Positions 38,822-51,899 of a stretch of DNA of 64,000 bases are shown here, in pieces. Source of the stretch: Coriaria nepalensis. Its lineage: Eukaryota; Streptophyta; Magnoliopsida; Cucurbitales; Coriariaceae. The translations under genes were made by a program, and so were the position numbers. The stretch is from NCBI GenBank assembly GCA_027186245.1, contig CP114495.1, forward strand, positions 3,983,001 to 4,047,000, read 5' to 3'. The stretch's first letter is position 1, and each line of letters opens with the position of its first letter. The notes below the pieces were generated by a model. That model worked only from the letters and a program-made list of their open reading frames with translations. It was not told the origin of the DNA and did not search any database.

Positions 38822-39275
38822 CTAAAAGTTAAAAACAGCCCTACAATTCTGCCTTATCTCGCCGTTTAGTGGTGGTCCGAGGCTTCCCATTCTGAGCATT
38901 GAATTCTTAAAATCCTCAAAGAAACTAAACTGGTCCTGAGCATAGGCTTGTACAATTTCCCTTGTCTGAGAATTCTCCTCCATTAGAGCTTGGTCTGAAG
39001 AGAGCCATCCATCTCCGGAGACGAGATTGATGTAGTATTGATTGTCAAAAGTCGTCGAAGTTGTTAAGTCGAGCTGGGATTGTCAAACGGGCCAAAGGTG
39101 GTCGAGCTACATCTGGGATTTTCCGAGCATAGCTGTTGCAATAAATTGATGAAGTCGACATCTACGGTTTCGTCATTGTGGTTGCAACACCCTTGTAGCC
39201 TTGATTTAAATGTAGAGCATCGAGATTTGCCTATGGTGGTGTGTGCTTCTGCCCAATCAATAAGGAATTAAGCAT
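38822..39275 (-). pseudogene. 3' fragment of a class III peroxidase, Peroxidase 40-like
   Basis: Read on the minus strand from an AG acceptor near 39275: AEAHTTIGKSRCSTFKSRLQ (the proximal haem-ligand His region, with an extra Thr), then DVDFINLLQQLC. After a frame change near 39085 it continues TTFDNQYYINLVSGDGWLSS, REIVQAYAQDQFSFFEDFKN, SMLRMGSLGPP and GEIRQNCRAVFNF, then a stop TAG. These are the last-exon features of secreted plant peroxidases, closest by eye to Arabidopsis PER40. The distal-His exon (HFHDC) and the signal peptide were not found upstream, where MITEs and a gypsy element now lie. The frameshift and missing exons make it a pseudogene. It is convergent with FCA, 333 bp between stops. 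Confidence 0.85.
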
Positions 39276-39299
39276 GTTACAACCATACAAAAAGCTTCA

Positions 39300-39564
39300 G
39301 AGCCCGTTTGGACTCGCTTAAAATAAAATATGCTTATAAATAGTAAATTATTTATAAGTAAAAATATTCTTAAAAGATATTTATAAATAAAAAGTTGAGA
39401 AAATACTTAAAAAGTGTTTATTTTGATAAGTATCAATTTTGATGCTTATGAAAATAAGCAGAAAAAATACTTATTTTTTTTTTCAAATAATTATTAATCA
39501 ATTTTTTTTAACAAATACCTCAAAACTACTTATTTTTATAAAATAAGTACTCCCAAACGACCTC
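39300..39564. mobile_element. MITE, 265 bp, GAGCCCGTTTGG ends
   Basis: Left end GAGCCCGTTTGGACTCGCTT and right end in reverse complement GAGGTCGTTTGGGAGTACTT form imperfect terminal inverted repeats around AT-rich sequence. Flanking trinucleotides are TCA and TAA, compatible with a decayed 3-bp Tourist/PIF-type target duplication. Confidence 0.7.
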
Positions 39565-40040
39565 TAAATCTCTTGGACATCTATTTGGTCAAACTTTGGT
39601 TCAAACTTTATTCGAGTCTAAACTCTAGTTTGGATTTTGAACTCCAGTTTGTCTCCAATATTGTTCTCGAAAAGTTTACTGCAAATACAATTTGTCTATA
39701 CTATGATTTCTAAAGCATTTGTAAAGTACCTTTATCAACTAGAACCCAAATAAAAAATTTGTATGCTAGAACAAAATTTTGTTTCAAACAAGTGACTAAG
39801 ATATTTCAACGTTTTAAAAGTATGAATAGAAGCTTGGAGTTTATGAATTTTAAATGAGAAGTTAAACTAAATCCTCCTTGTCATTTATCATTTGAATTGG
39901 AATCTCCATTTCGACTAGTAAGAGTTACCCGATCGCAACCGAATAAACATTCAAACAAATTAAAGACAGGGCCTGGTTTGTTCTTGGAACTCCATAGTTT
40001 GCTAACTCACTTGAGAGAGCAACCAAATCTCTAAGACTAA

Positions 40041-40438
40041 GAGTCCATTTGTTTGAAGGGAGAATAAGGGAAGGGAAGGGAAGGAAAGGGAGCTTTTAAA
40101 AAAAAAAAATTGTTTGGTTGGATTGTTAAGAAGGGAGAGTAAGGGAATGGGTAAAGAGAGAAAGGGAGAGAAGGGAATGGAACATCTTAAAAACATATAT
40201 ATTTTTATCATATTGACTTTATTACATAATTAAACATTTATTGTTAAGGATAGAATTATAAATATATTAAGATGCTCCCTTCCTCTCTTTTATATAACCA
40301 TCCAAATAATAAAAAGAAATTAACTCTCTTTTTTTATAAAAAAATATCCAAACACTCAAAAGAAACTTTAAGATCCCTTCCCTCCTCTTCTTTTAATGAA
40401 GTTTCCTTTCCCTACCTCCCCTCTGACCAAACATACTC
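40041..40438. mobile_element. MITE, 398 bp, with TAA target duplication
   Basis: Left end GAGTCCATTTGTTTGAAGGG and right end in reverse complement GAGTATGTTTGGTCAGAGGG are imperfect inverted repeats followed by purine-rich subterminal sequence on both sides. TAA flanks both ends (40038-40040 and 40439-40441), as expected for PIF/Harbinger-derived Tourist elements. Confidence 0.78.
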
Positions 40439-40639
40439 TAAGCCCCACATTCTGGAACTGAGCTACAAGCATTGACACACTAGAATTTGGAGCATGGATG
40501 TTGATATTTTCCATGCTTTGCTTGTACTCAAGTTATCCTTCCTTCCCATTTCCACCTCCTAACTCGGTCCTCCCGACTTCAAACAAAATTTGACATGACA
40601 AAAAAACAAAAAAAAAAAACAAAAGCAAAACCAAAAATA

Positions 40640-41090
40640 CAGAAAAAGCATGTATCATGAAGCAATGTGGCCCGGGTGGGCAAAATCATGTACCAGAAAC
40701 AACGAGTCTCTTGCAGCTATTGCATGAACGATAGAACGATGAGATTACTAACTCATGGTATTAGGAGATACTATTCTTGATACACGATGCCAAAAAATCA
40801 ATTTACTCTCGTAAAATACTTCTTTTCTCCCTTATAAAGAAAGGGTGGTCTGTGTTATATAGCAGAAGCCACAACAACTTATGCTACTAACAGGGGAAAA
40901 AGATTAACTACCACTAAGATAAAAAGGTACTGAATAAAAGAGATAACAACTAAGGATCCGGATAAGACAAATGATAATAATAACAAACTAATAGCTAAAA
41001 CTAAGGAAATGTAATATTTGCATGTGATCTGCGTACCTGCATGCAACCCATACAAACCCATTTCATAGTCAGCTAGCCTTTGATTCATCC
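40640..41090 (-). mobile_element. Probable 3' non-coding end or LTR of the gypsy element
   Basis: Downstream (minus strand) of the pol stop at 41088-41090, non-coding sequence includes a TATA-like CTATATAACACAG near 40855-40867, as in an LTR promoter. LTR ends and a polypurine tract could not be fixed. Confidence 0.4.
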
Positions 41091-43140
41091 TTTGGGCTGC
41101 ACACTACGTCTAAGCCCACCATCAACGTCCGACCCATCATTACTCCTCGTCGAAAAATGGACCTTGTCCTCAAGGTTCAAATCCAGAAACCGTTAGCATA
41201 GAACCGTCACGGGCTCCCACGTAGCATCTTCTGCCAAAAGCGTTTTCCATCGAACCAATGCCTCTTGAATGTTGATGTCAGACTGACGAACCCAACGAAC
41301 CCCCAATATTTCCTCCGGTTCTAACATGGGAGCATCATTGTCATTATAAGGAGGAAAAGTTGGCATAGTCACATCTTTTTCGCCAATCCGCCGCTCGAGT
41401 AAAGACAGGTGAAAAATCGTGTGAATTTTAGTGCTCTCCGGTAGTTGTATCTTTTAAGTGACTTCCCCAATTGATGACCAGAAAAGGTCCGTAGAAACGG
41501 CTAGCTAATTTATGGTAGGCCCTCTTGAAAACTGAATATTGTCGATAGGGCTGCAAATTCAAGTAAACTTCATCTCCTATTGCAAACTGTTCCTCTCGGC
41601 ACTTTTTATCGGCTTGCAGTTTCATTTGATTGTGAGCATGTTCCTCTTTGGCCGAGAACTTGTAAAGTACCGTAAATACTGCTCTAAACATCGATTAACC
41701 ACCTCCGTTTGACCATTTGTTTTCGGGTGGTATGAGCTATGTTTCAAGATTGTCCCTTTCCATTTGAAAAACTCCTTCCAAAAATTACTTATGAAGATCC
41801 AATCTCGGTCACACACAATAGATTTGGGAAACCTGTGCAATTTCACTACTTGACGCACAAAAACTTCGGCAACGCTGCTGGCCGAATACGGATTTGATAA
41901 CGGAACAAAGTGGGCGTATATACTAAGTTGGTCAACCACAACCAAGATTGAATTCTTGCCCGCGAACAGAGGTAAACCATCAATAAAATCCATTGATATA
42001 TCAGCCCATACCTGCCCGGGAATCCGTAACGGCACGAGTAATCCAGCGGGTCGTTTGGTATTGGTCTTATTGCATTGGAAAACATAACATCGCTGAATAA
42101 ACCGACCCTCCCACCACTGGTAGATAATTTCATAATTAAACCCGAAAAGTTTGATCAACCATTTCTGTTGCTCGGGAGTGGTGATCCGTTGTTCAAGTAG
42201 AAAATGAAGGCTCTTTTGATCCGTGCAAATTTTGAACCGGCGTTCGAGCAAGTAGTGTCGCCGTTGTCGGATAGCTTCCAAAATAGCAAGCATCTCCTTC
42301 GCATAAATCGACCAACCCTCCTTAGTTGGGCCAATTGCCTTACTCAAGAAAGCCAAAGGCCGGCCTTTCTACTGTAATACAGCCCCAATTCCGTTGCCCG
42401 ATACATCCGTTTCGATCATGAATTCATCCTAGAAGTTGGGTAGAATTAAGACCAGAGTCTTAGTCATGGCATCTTTTAAGGCTTCGAATGCAAACTGTGT
42501 GTTCGTGTTCCATTCGAACCTTCCGTTCCTTAGAAGCTGAGTGAGAGGTCTTGCGATCACGCCATAATTTTGCACGAATTTTCGATAATAGCTTGCAGGG
42601 CCGAGAAACCTCCTTAGGGCCGTAATAGCAGTCGAATGTGGCCAACTAACCATAGTTTCGATTTTTTTTTTATTTGCCTTCACTCCATCTTGGGTAATAA
42701 TGTGCCCAAGGTATTCAACCTCCACTTGGCCAAAGCTGCACTTAGACAGTTTGATATAGAAACTGTGTTAGGCTAATATTGATAGAGTTGCCCATAAATG
42801 TCCCACGTGCTCCTCCCAAATTTTACGAGGATGTTGTCGAAGAAGGACAAATTTCCGAAGATATGGTTTGAGGATAGAGCTCATGGCCGCCTGAAATGTA
42901 GAAGAGGCGTTACATAGCCCAAACGGCATGACTAAATACTCGTAGTGCCCGTTGATCTGGAATTCCATCTTTAGAATATCTCTCGGTGGACCCGAATTTG
43001 ATGATAACCCACCTGTAGATCCAGTTTGGAAAAATAAGTTGCCGCATACAATTCGTCAAGCATATTTTCGATCGTCGGAATCAGAATCGGAAACCAATCT
43101 TTAATAATGATATCATTCAGGGCTTGATAGTCCTTGCAAA
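41091..43140 (-). pseudogene. Ty3/gypsy pol remnant: RT, RNase H, integrase, chromodomain-like tail
   Basis: Minus-strand order: RT start near 43140 ([34 protein letters not shown]), EYLVMPFGLCNASSTFQ near 42950, then the active-site region near 42840 with a frameshift and FFDN in place of FFDD. Next are RT thumb and connection (42725-42429), RNase H near 42356-42180 (YAKEMLAILEAIRQRRHYLL, TDQKSLHFLLEQR), and integrase core 42040-41690 (ADISMDFIDGLP, VCDRDWIF, HPKTNGQTEVVNRC). The C-terminus near 41340-41160 has LVRWKTLLAEDATWEP followed by a stop and LDLNLEDKV, a chromodomain-like pattern that suggests a chromovirus. Gag and protease are absent; the copy is 5'-truncated and broken by several stops. 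Confidence 0.85.
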
Positions 43141-44903
43141 ATAACTGTAAAAAATACTCTTAAATTTAATCAATTATTCTTTCAAGTATTTCATTATAGT
43201 AATTGTCTTTTATTTATTGTAATTATTGATTATTTTAAGTTTCTATTTCTGTAATCATTTTTATTTTATTTTAATCGATAGCTTATAATTCTCGTCAGTA
43301 TATATATATATATATAAATATATATATAATATAACCTATATTTACTCGTAATAACAATTAACTTTATTTTCTTAATAATTAAAAGTAAATTTATTATGTT
43401 TATTTATTATTTCTTTAATTGATAATATAAAATCAGCTTTAAATTTTTATATTTATTTATTTATATTTATTTATTTATATTTATTAATAAACACAATGGC
43501 AGAGAATAATTTGTGCTTGGTTGAAAATAGTGGCTCATAATCAAAATACCAACTAACGCCAGTCCAGTCTAATTATAAAGATGGAAGTCCAACTGCATGT
43601 TATTGTCATAGCTGTGGTATGTCCCATGGGGCAAGACGAGAGAGGTTTCTGATTTTCTCACTTTGTCAAAGCAAAATGAAGAATTTTTGTTTCCCTACTT
43701 AACCCAATAAGTATACCTCTCAATTTTTCCAAATCAACTCAAATTTATTGTCACCATGAACTATGTAGAGATCCATTACTTTCTATTACAAACTTTTAGG
43801 TTTAGGTGAACCGTATTTTTAGTGAATTTATCAATTTTAATCTATATATATTAATTTTATAATCTTGTATAATCTTGTATGCTAAATTACTCGGTCAACC
43901 ATAGACTAGGAGATGAATTTAATGATGAACTGTGCTCTTTTTTCGTTCGCCAGCTTTTCCATGCATCTAAATCTCTGGTTGGCACTAACTAGATCAAAGT
44001 GGACCGCATTTTTATATACACAGTAGATGATTCGATTTTCATTTGGATACGATTGTATCTAAAACAAATTAGTGGCTAGAAAATTGAATTGGAGACATAT
44101 AACGAAAAGTTATAGAAAAGATGGCATAATATATCAAAAGAGAAATGCGCGTCATACTTTGTATATAATATACATATATATATATATAACATCTAGTCGT
44201 CCTCAAATCAAAAAAATACCCACCAACTTCCATTTCTCATTACTTTCTCATCATTTTATGTTCAATGGACATATTCTATCATGTAAGAACTAGAAAAGTA
44301 TTTGTAAATAGAAGGAAGGCTAAGAGAAAGTAGAAGCAAAATGATGGTAATGTAGTCTTTAGTTTCCTTTTCATCTACCTATTCTAATTTCAGCCATATT
44401 CATAATTATATTGTCAAACCCACAATCCTTCCGATTTAACCATAACCCACCCGACAGAACAATTCCAGTCGACCGATCAAATAAAATCTAAAATTACGAT
44501 CGAGGAGTACTCTTCATTGATGATTTCTACACTCATTTCTCCATGCATGTACGCAAGTCATGAGAATGATTTTGCCATGTCCTTTGTGCAAAATTATAAC
44601 TTATACTCTTAATTTCCGTCGAGCCATAAAATTAGGGATTTTACTCAAAGCTAAGAGGCAGAGTTTATATATTAGCAAGAATGGCTTCACCTTTTTATGG
44701 AACAAAAACCCTAATCCCTACAAACTCTTGGACGCACGAATTGATAGAAAATGGTAGAAGATCGATATATTATGAAAATAAACATTTAAAAAAAAATGAT
44801 AAGAAATGAGAAAAAAAGACAATAAAGAAAAAGAAATAGTGCGCAAAAAAAATATCTCCGTATATAATTGACCAATTCTCTCTACGTACAAAATACAAAC
44901 AAC

Positions 44904-44934
<31 letters not shown>

Positions 44935-45058
44935 CTGCAGGTACTAAGCAAATTAGTCCCTCTAGCTAGCTACAATATGCATAGACTAGACTAGTTTTAA
45001 AAAAAGGCTATACCTAGCAAGCTAGCTAGTGATTATACAATATGATTGCTGAGTTAGA
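43141..45058. other. AT-rich spacer and WRKY 3' flank
   Basis: TA-rich microsatellite-like stretches lie near 43308-43332 and 44170-44187, and a poly-A run near 44918-44934. No gene or RNA was recognised. The last ~150 bp before 45058 are probably the WRKY 3' UTR. Confidence 0.4.
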
Positions 45059-47111
45059 TCAGAATATTATCATTTTGGACTCGTCTTTAGGCTCCTTCCT
45101 ACTTATCATCCGTGATGGCACAATGTCTTCAAGGAGCCCATGGTCTCTTGTAAGCAAGTTATTAGAAGCCAAATTAGAAGAAGAAGAAGGTGCCCTAAAA
45201 TTAGGACGCTCATGATCACAAAAATCTTGTATAGAATGATCATGATGACTAGCTTTAAAACTTGGATTACTAAACCTAGTAGGGATTGATGAGCACCTAA
45301 TAGTATCGAAACAAGGTAGTTGTTGTGATGGTGAGGAGCTATTTAGCATTTTACTGTAAGCTTCTTGTTGTTGCTGTTGATGATACTGAGGTTGTGGGAA
45401 AACAATGTTGTTTGCCAAATTCGTGGAATCGGGCATGATCTGGAGGCTTCCTCGAGGAGTTACTGGGCTCGGATGCTTGTGTTGTCCTTCATATGTTGTC
45501 ACGACAATCGAGGAATCGTCCGATGATCTCTCCACTCGTTTTTTCACTCCACAACCCGCCGTCGTGCAACGATAATAACTCCTGCATATGAACACGCAAA
45601 ACTTAGTATGAATGATCCTAATTGGTATGATATATTACTTACTTTTAGATTAGAATGCGGGGTTCGATAAATATGTACATATTATGTAGATGTAGATATT
45701 TAATTATGTACAAAGTTTATTCAAATCAATGATTAGTATGAGATTATTTCACATCCCGAATTGCCGAATCGCTCTTAAAAATCCGGATCCGAGTTAATAG
45801 ATTGACATTTCAAAACGCTTAAATAAATACGTTAAATCAATTTAAATTCAATCTTATACTATAAATCAAATTTCAGAAACACAGTTTAATCTAAGGCAGA
45901 GGTTTTTAGTAGAAAAGGTAGAATTGGTATGACATTAGTTTTAATGTGTATGCTGCATCAGTGCTCGTCGGATAATATATATTGCATTCATTCATAAGTA
46001 TAGTATTAGTTTGAGTAGATACCTGGGAAAAGGGCTGTTTTTAACAGCCTTTTGGCCGTACTTTCTCCATCTATAGCCGTCGTCTAGATGGTCAACCTCA
46101 CTCTTTGTCATGAAAGCAAATCTCGGCTCTCTTTGCCTTTTCTGGTTCTTCTTTTTCAGTTTCAATCTGAATCAAAATCCACACACACCACAACCTATAA
46201 ATATATATATATATATATAGATCGACATGTATATATATACACATATATTATATTTCTATATATTATACGACCCTTTTCAGACCCAAAAGCAAGAAAAGAC
46301 CTTTTCCCCCCTACTCACTCTTTTGATAAAAACTACAGAATCTAGATGTGTATATATATATATATATATACACACACACGCACTTATAGACAACAAATCA
46401 AAAAGGTTTATAACTAGCTACATATCTTAGATTAAAACCCCATTTTTACTCCACAACAATTAATCTAATCAAAGCTATATATTTACTCAAAATAAATATT
46501 GATGACAGAAAGGGGGGAAAGAAAACTTACAATTTCTTATTTTTTTCTTGATCGGTCTCATATTCCACTTCAAGATCATGGATATGATCATTATCATCGT
46601 GCCCGTCACCCTTAACAAGTACTTGACGATGATCATTATTAGTATTTGCTGCTTCATTTGAGGACCAAGAGATCGAGGAAGAGTTAGGAGTGGCCGGAGC
46701 ATTCAACACCTCCGCCGAATCAGCTGACATCATCGTGGAAGCCGGAGAAAGAAGTTGTGGCTGAACTGCCGTTGCCATAATCTGAGGCGGCAGCGGAAGC
46801 AGAGAAGAAGTTGAAGTAGAAGATGTAGTAGTAGAAGTAGCAATAGTAGAAGTCGAAAACACATCGAATAAAGATGGAGTGTAATCTTGTATGCCCAACA
46901 AATCCACGAACCCTAAATAATTAGAGGATGATGATGCTTTCTGATCTTTCGGATGATGATTATACATGTTGTGAGACGACATGTCGTAATAGATTCCTGT
47001 CGGAAAATCATGGTCGGAGAACATCATAATGGGATTAGTGGGAGAATAAGAGCTTGTAGTTGTAGCTGTAGTGATGTTCATGAGCTCTTCTTCTTTGATC
47101 TTCTTCTCCAT
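45059..47111 (-). CDS. WRKY transcription factor, group IIc, WRKY48-like
   Basis: Three exons, 415 residues: 47111-46531, 46166-46023, 45581-45059. I start at the ATG at 47111 ([12 protein letters not shown]), as in WRKY48 proteins; a longer frame from 47174 adds a Ser-rich leader not seen in the family. The WRKY domain has WRKYGQK at residues 227-233 and a C-X4-C-X23-H-X-H zinc finger (CTTAGC...QHKH), the group IIc signature. The domain is interrupted by the conserved phase-2 intron in the PR codon (SPFP-R). Upstream are a basic [15 protein letters not shown] stretch and Ser/Thr-rich low complexity. The C-terminal [13 protein letters not shown] motif is shared with Arabidopsis WRKY48. These factors bind W-boxes (TTGAC[C/T]) in the nucleus; WRKY48 is linked to stress and defence responses in Arabidopsis. 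Target genes here are unknown. Confidence 0.93.
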
Positions 47112-47223
47112 CATATAAATAGAGAGAGAAGAGGAGAGAGAATGGGAGAGAGAGGAATTCAGAAATGATATCATTAATTCATGAGCACATATTCTTTATT
47201 TAGTGTGTGTGTTGAGGAGAGAC

Positions 47224-47229
<6 letters not shown>

Positions 47230-47259
<30 letters not shown>
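47230..47259. repeat. (GA)n microsatellite in the WRKY 5' region
   Basis: Fifteen GA dinucleotides lie about 120 bp upstream of the WRKY start, with further GAGA stretches at 47120-47160. GA tracts near plant promoters can bind GAGA-type (BBR/BPC) factors; a role here is inference. Confidence 0.9.
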
Positions 47260-47262
<3 letters not shown>

Positions 47263-48818
47263 TTGGAGTCTATGGAAGTGTGAAACGACTTTTTTATGGG
47301 GTTGGGATTTTGGACGACAGCTTGATAGGTTTTCCCACCGTGGCATTGACGTGCAGTTGTCGGTTGCCTATATAAACAAAAACTAGAGGGAACAAAAAGT
47401 GATTATTATGTATAACCAATTATTGATAGGATTTTTTGGAGGGAAATTATTCCTATTTCCATATTTCGATTTAAGAGAAAGACAAGAAGAGAGTGTAATA
47501 CTAAAATAATTGTTAAGATGGTTTTAATGTAAATAAGTTCTTTAATAAGTTGTGTTTAATTTTAATATACATATTATTATTAATATATTATATGATGTAA
47601 TAATATAAAATTAATATTTTGAGATAAATAAATTTATTAGAAATTAATCAATAATTTTTTCCTAATTTATTTTTGATAATTAAGTTCATATTTACAAAAC
47701 TTAGTTGAATTTTTATATTTGCAACTTGATATATTCATATTTTTATTAACTTACCCTTAATATATTATTTATTAACTAAAAAAATTTAATCTTTTTTATT
47801 CCATTTCTAAATATACCATGATAAATATAAGAAAGATTAATTTTTTTTTTTGCTAGTTTAATAATAAATATTTAATATAAAGAGAATTAAATAGAATAAA
47901 TAAATATAGATTTGAAAAAAAAAATAAAAAAAAAAAAAAATTGGGTACAAAGATGCTGATAGGAGCGCGGTGTATTGCATTAAATGATGGAGGGCCGCCC
48001 GCCTCCTCTTGTGGGGTCTACATTTCTTAAACGCGGACTTTGACCGTTTAACCCGTTTCTTCACCGTGCGAATGGGGTTTTGGTTCTGTTCTGGAACTTG
48101 TACACGTGGCTTAGGAAAACTAAGACTGTTCTCACTTCTCGGTTCCTTTGGCCGCAAGATATTCTCAATTACGAAAATAACCCTCCACCTATGTATTTTC
48201 TTTATGAAGGATGTATTGCGGTTGCACCAGAAAACATAGTTATTTCTTAAGAGAAAGAGACAAATTTGAAAAGAGTTGCCTCATCTTCACGAATTTTTCC
48301 TCAAGCTTCCAAAAGTGAGAGGAAGACACAATGAAAAGACTTGGAAAAGTTTGACCCAAGGAAAAAAATAAAAATGAAAAAAGAAGACCAGGACAAAGAG
48401 AGGGAGGGACAGGATAGGGAAAAGAGAAAACAACATAAATTAAAATGGAAAATAAATTTACGAAGGAAAATGAATTAAGGCGTAAAGAGAAAGCTTCGAA
48501 AGCTACAATTATTTTGAACCAAAAAAACAAAAAAAGCTATAATTTTTATGATCCCTGATCCTATAATATATGTACACGCATGGATTACGCGTGCTGACGT
48601 AGCTTTCACGTCATATATATATAATTAATAATAGAATTAATGGTATATCGAGAAATTCTAAAGAAAATCAGATGGATTTTGAAATTAAATAGAAAAAGAA
48701 TAAATAATTTGTTAATGCATGCAATTTCATTATTAAAATTAATCAAACTTTGTTGCAATAATACATTATTAATATATTATTGAAATAATACATATATATG
48801 CTCGGGCCATGCAATATT

Positions 48819-48889
48819 ATTTTTATTTTTATTTTTATTTTTATTTTTATTTTTATTTTTATTTCTATTTTTATTTTTATTTTTATTTT
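48819..48889. repeat. (ATTTTT)n hexanucleotide array
   Basis: About 12 copies of ATTTTT with one substitution (TTTCTA) in the middle. Confidence 0.93.
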
Positions 48890-51800
48890 ATGAAATTCAA
48901 TACAAAAAAAAAAAAAAGAAGAAGCAATTATTACGATTAATAAGTATCACAATTGTTAGAGCTATCATTATAACTTATGTGGGTCATAATTTCTATAATT
49001 ATTTTTGTCAATTTTAACGGTAAGTAATTTTTTGTACGAAACCTTCCCATAATAAATTTTATGTAGCACGTGTTGGTCACATGATTACATTCATCATAAG
49101 TGACTTGTATTAATATCACTTTTAATTATCGAAGCTTCTGTCTAAAATTACATGTGAAATTTGTTACATAGGAAGCTTATTTGTTGTTTGATAATAGGGT
49201 TAGCAGTATTTTTGTCTTTATGACATGCATGTATGATTCTTGAAGATTTTTTTTTTTTGGTCAACTTAAGCTTTCGCCATCAGTAGACTACTAAGGATCG
49301 CATCCCGAGAAATTTCTTATAAGTACAACACATGAGTGCAAATGAGCAAATTTTATTTATAATTATGTTTATGTTAAGTGTTATGATAGTCTTTAATTTG
49401 ATTATCATTTTTATGTTTTTATATTTGTATAGCATGAGTTGTTAACTAATAGAAAAACAAATGGCTCTACTAGGAAGGGATAGGGATAGAGGTAAGGGTA
49501 GCAAGGGGGGCTCGATATCTAGTGATAGGAACGAAATTCAACCTCCTAGAGTTGAATCGGTAGTTATTGCTGATGAAATAAAAATCACCGGGTCTAAAGA
49601 GGTCGATCCACAAATCGTTTCAGGTTACGAAATCTTCCATAGTGGGTTTCGCTCATTAACTATATCCAAGTTGAAGTCCTTTGATAGTGAGGAAGTCTCA
49701 TAAATTCATAACTACATATTGACAATTTGTCTAGGCCTTGAGTCACTTCGCCGGTGATGCAGTAATCTCATTATATCTCAATCGATATTTTTTTTATGTA
49801 TATATCATTTCAGTTTTATAATTCCACCGGTCTACACTTGCTTAATACTTCTTTGTTTCATAGTGAGCATAGTAAAATTGTGAAACTATACGAAATGGCT
49901 AAGGGTGGAAAAAGCTTTATTGAGGAAGATGTTGCAATTTTTCTTCGAGATAGAGTAAGTCTTATTTTGAATTTCCTATTCAACCAAGTTCAATTATCTT
50001 AAAAGAACAAATCGTTAATATAAACTTATTACAAAAGTTAGGAACTTTCTATATTTTTTGTATGTATATATATAGGTTGAATTTAATCACGAAAGTATTA
50101 TTGAAGAATTGAAGGCATTGACACTCAAACTAGATCATCATGTGCAAACATATGATGCTTGTACCGTTAACAACATGAGGTGGTACACAAAGAACCACAA
50201 GCAGAACCAGCGTACACAATATAGTGGTATTTTCTTAACCACTAAAAAAGATGAAAAGAATATAGAAGATAATTATAGGATTCTAACTAAGATATTGCAA
50301 CTACATTATAGGTTTAGGTACAAGGTGCAACTTTTTAAGTGCGATTAATTTGCAAGCCAACACAACTAGTTTGTCAACCGGAGATACTTGACGATGAAAA
50401 CTTTATTTTAGTTAATTCAAGTCATATGTGGTACGCAGAAGGCCCTTACATATTATCATTACATGCCTCTCAAGTGATATAAATAATAGATCCAAAACTG
50501 GTGGATCTTTGAAAAATCACTCAAAAGGTTGTTCAACGAGATATGTTTGATGTTCTAACTAAAGACCACAATCTTAAAAAACATTATGTTGATGAGGACA
50601 ATATTGACATTAATACACTAGAAGCCTTCTAAGAAGAACTGCTAGAATATGCAAACTCTGTTGTTTTATCTACCAATGTCACAAGTTTGCATCATGTAAG
50701 CACAAAAGATGGTGGAGATCTAATTACAGTCAACAATACATTCGTGCAAGAATATTTTGATGATTTCGGCAAGCTAAATATAGTTTCAAATCAGCCGTAG
50801 ATAGAGTTGAGATGGATCCGGATTGGGATGAACCTTTAGAAAATGATGATAAACAACAATGGACTAAAGAAGATAGTGAGGGTGGAGAATGTGTCGATGG
50901 TCATGATGATTATTATCGACCTTGACTCATTTTAAGAATCCATTTCTTTACTAATATATTAATTTTATTTTCATTTTTATTATTTCGATTATATATATAT
51001 ATAACTGTATAAATAATATATATAATCGATTACTTATTCATGGTAATTTTTTGTTGTAAAAAAGTTGCTAGTAGATAGTGCAAATTTTCAAAAGTATATG
51101 AATCTACTAATTATTAATTTTAGGTTTGTTTCCTTACAAATTTCTAACTTTCTCATTTCGTTATTATTTATGTGCAAATTTGAAGTTCACTGATATGAAG
51201 GAATTAATCATATTATATATATATATATATATTTTTTTTTTTTTACACACTACTATGTAGGAGGGGGTAAGATATGAAGCTCTTGATAGTCTTCATTGTG
51301 ATGTTTCATCCTTGTAAGTGCCATATTAATTAGGTACATTTTTTCACCCAATCTTTATTCATATTTATATATTATAGTGAGAAGATTAACTTGTTATAAT
51401 ATAATTGAAGATATTTACTTATTGTAATATATTTGATGAGATTAACTTATTGTAATATACATTGAGGTTTGGATGAGATTGTGTTGGGATAATGTATGAA
51501 TTTATACAAAGTTGATAGTGTAGTTAATTTATTATATGTATATGTTACAGGTTTGACATATATATTATCTATATATATATGTATATATATGGATATTGTA
51601 AATGAATGTTCTTTCTACTTTCTTATACCTACTCTACTAAAATAAATATGATGTTATTGGGTTCTAAATTGGGTAAATGTTATAGGTACATTTCATTGTA
51701 AATAGGGTTTTGAATTTTGTGTCAACCCTGCATAGGACTGCAGGACGACCATGCCTGTTACACATATATCAATTATGGTGTAATCGTAACATTTAACGTT

Positions 51801-51899
51801 TTTGACATCACCGTCGCGTTAGACTCAAATATAACATTTATAGCTTTAGTAAAAGGTAAAATATGACAATAATATGTGTCATAAAACCAAAGTTCTTAA

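Larger units (their letters stand above)
47112..49460. other. WRKY upstream region and AT-rich spacer
   Basis: Contains the GA repeat below, a TATATAAAC near 47370 (outside clear promoter distance), poly-A runs near 47918-47940 and a hexanucleotide array. No gene was recognised. Confidence 0.4.

Noticed and set aside
47112..47174. Upstream in-frame ATG adding 21 residues to the WRKY protein
   Set aside because: The extension is Ser-rich leader-like sequence without family support, whereas MEKK at 47111 matches the known N-terminus of WRKY48-type proteins.
51246..51260. ACACACTACTATGTAGG as a second CACTA terminus
   Set aside because: Only CACTA itself matches. The following bases do not fit the CACTACAAGAA end seen at 55290, and the position is internal to the coding-subterminal order.
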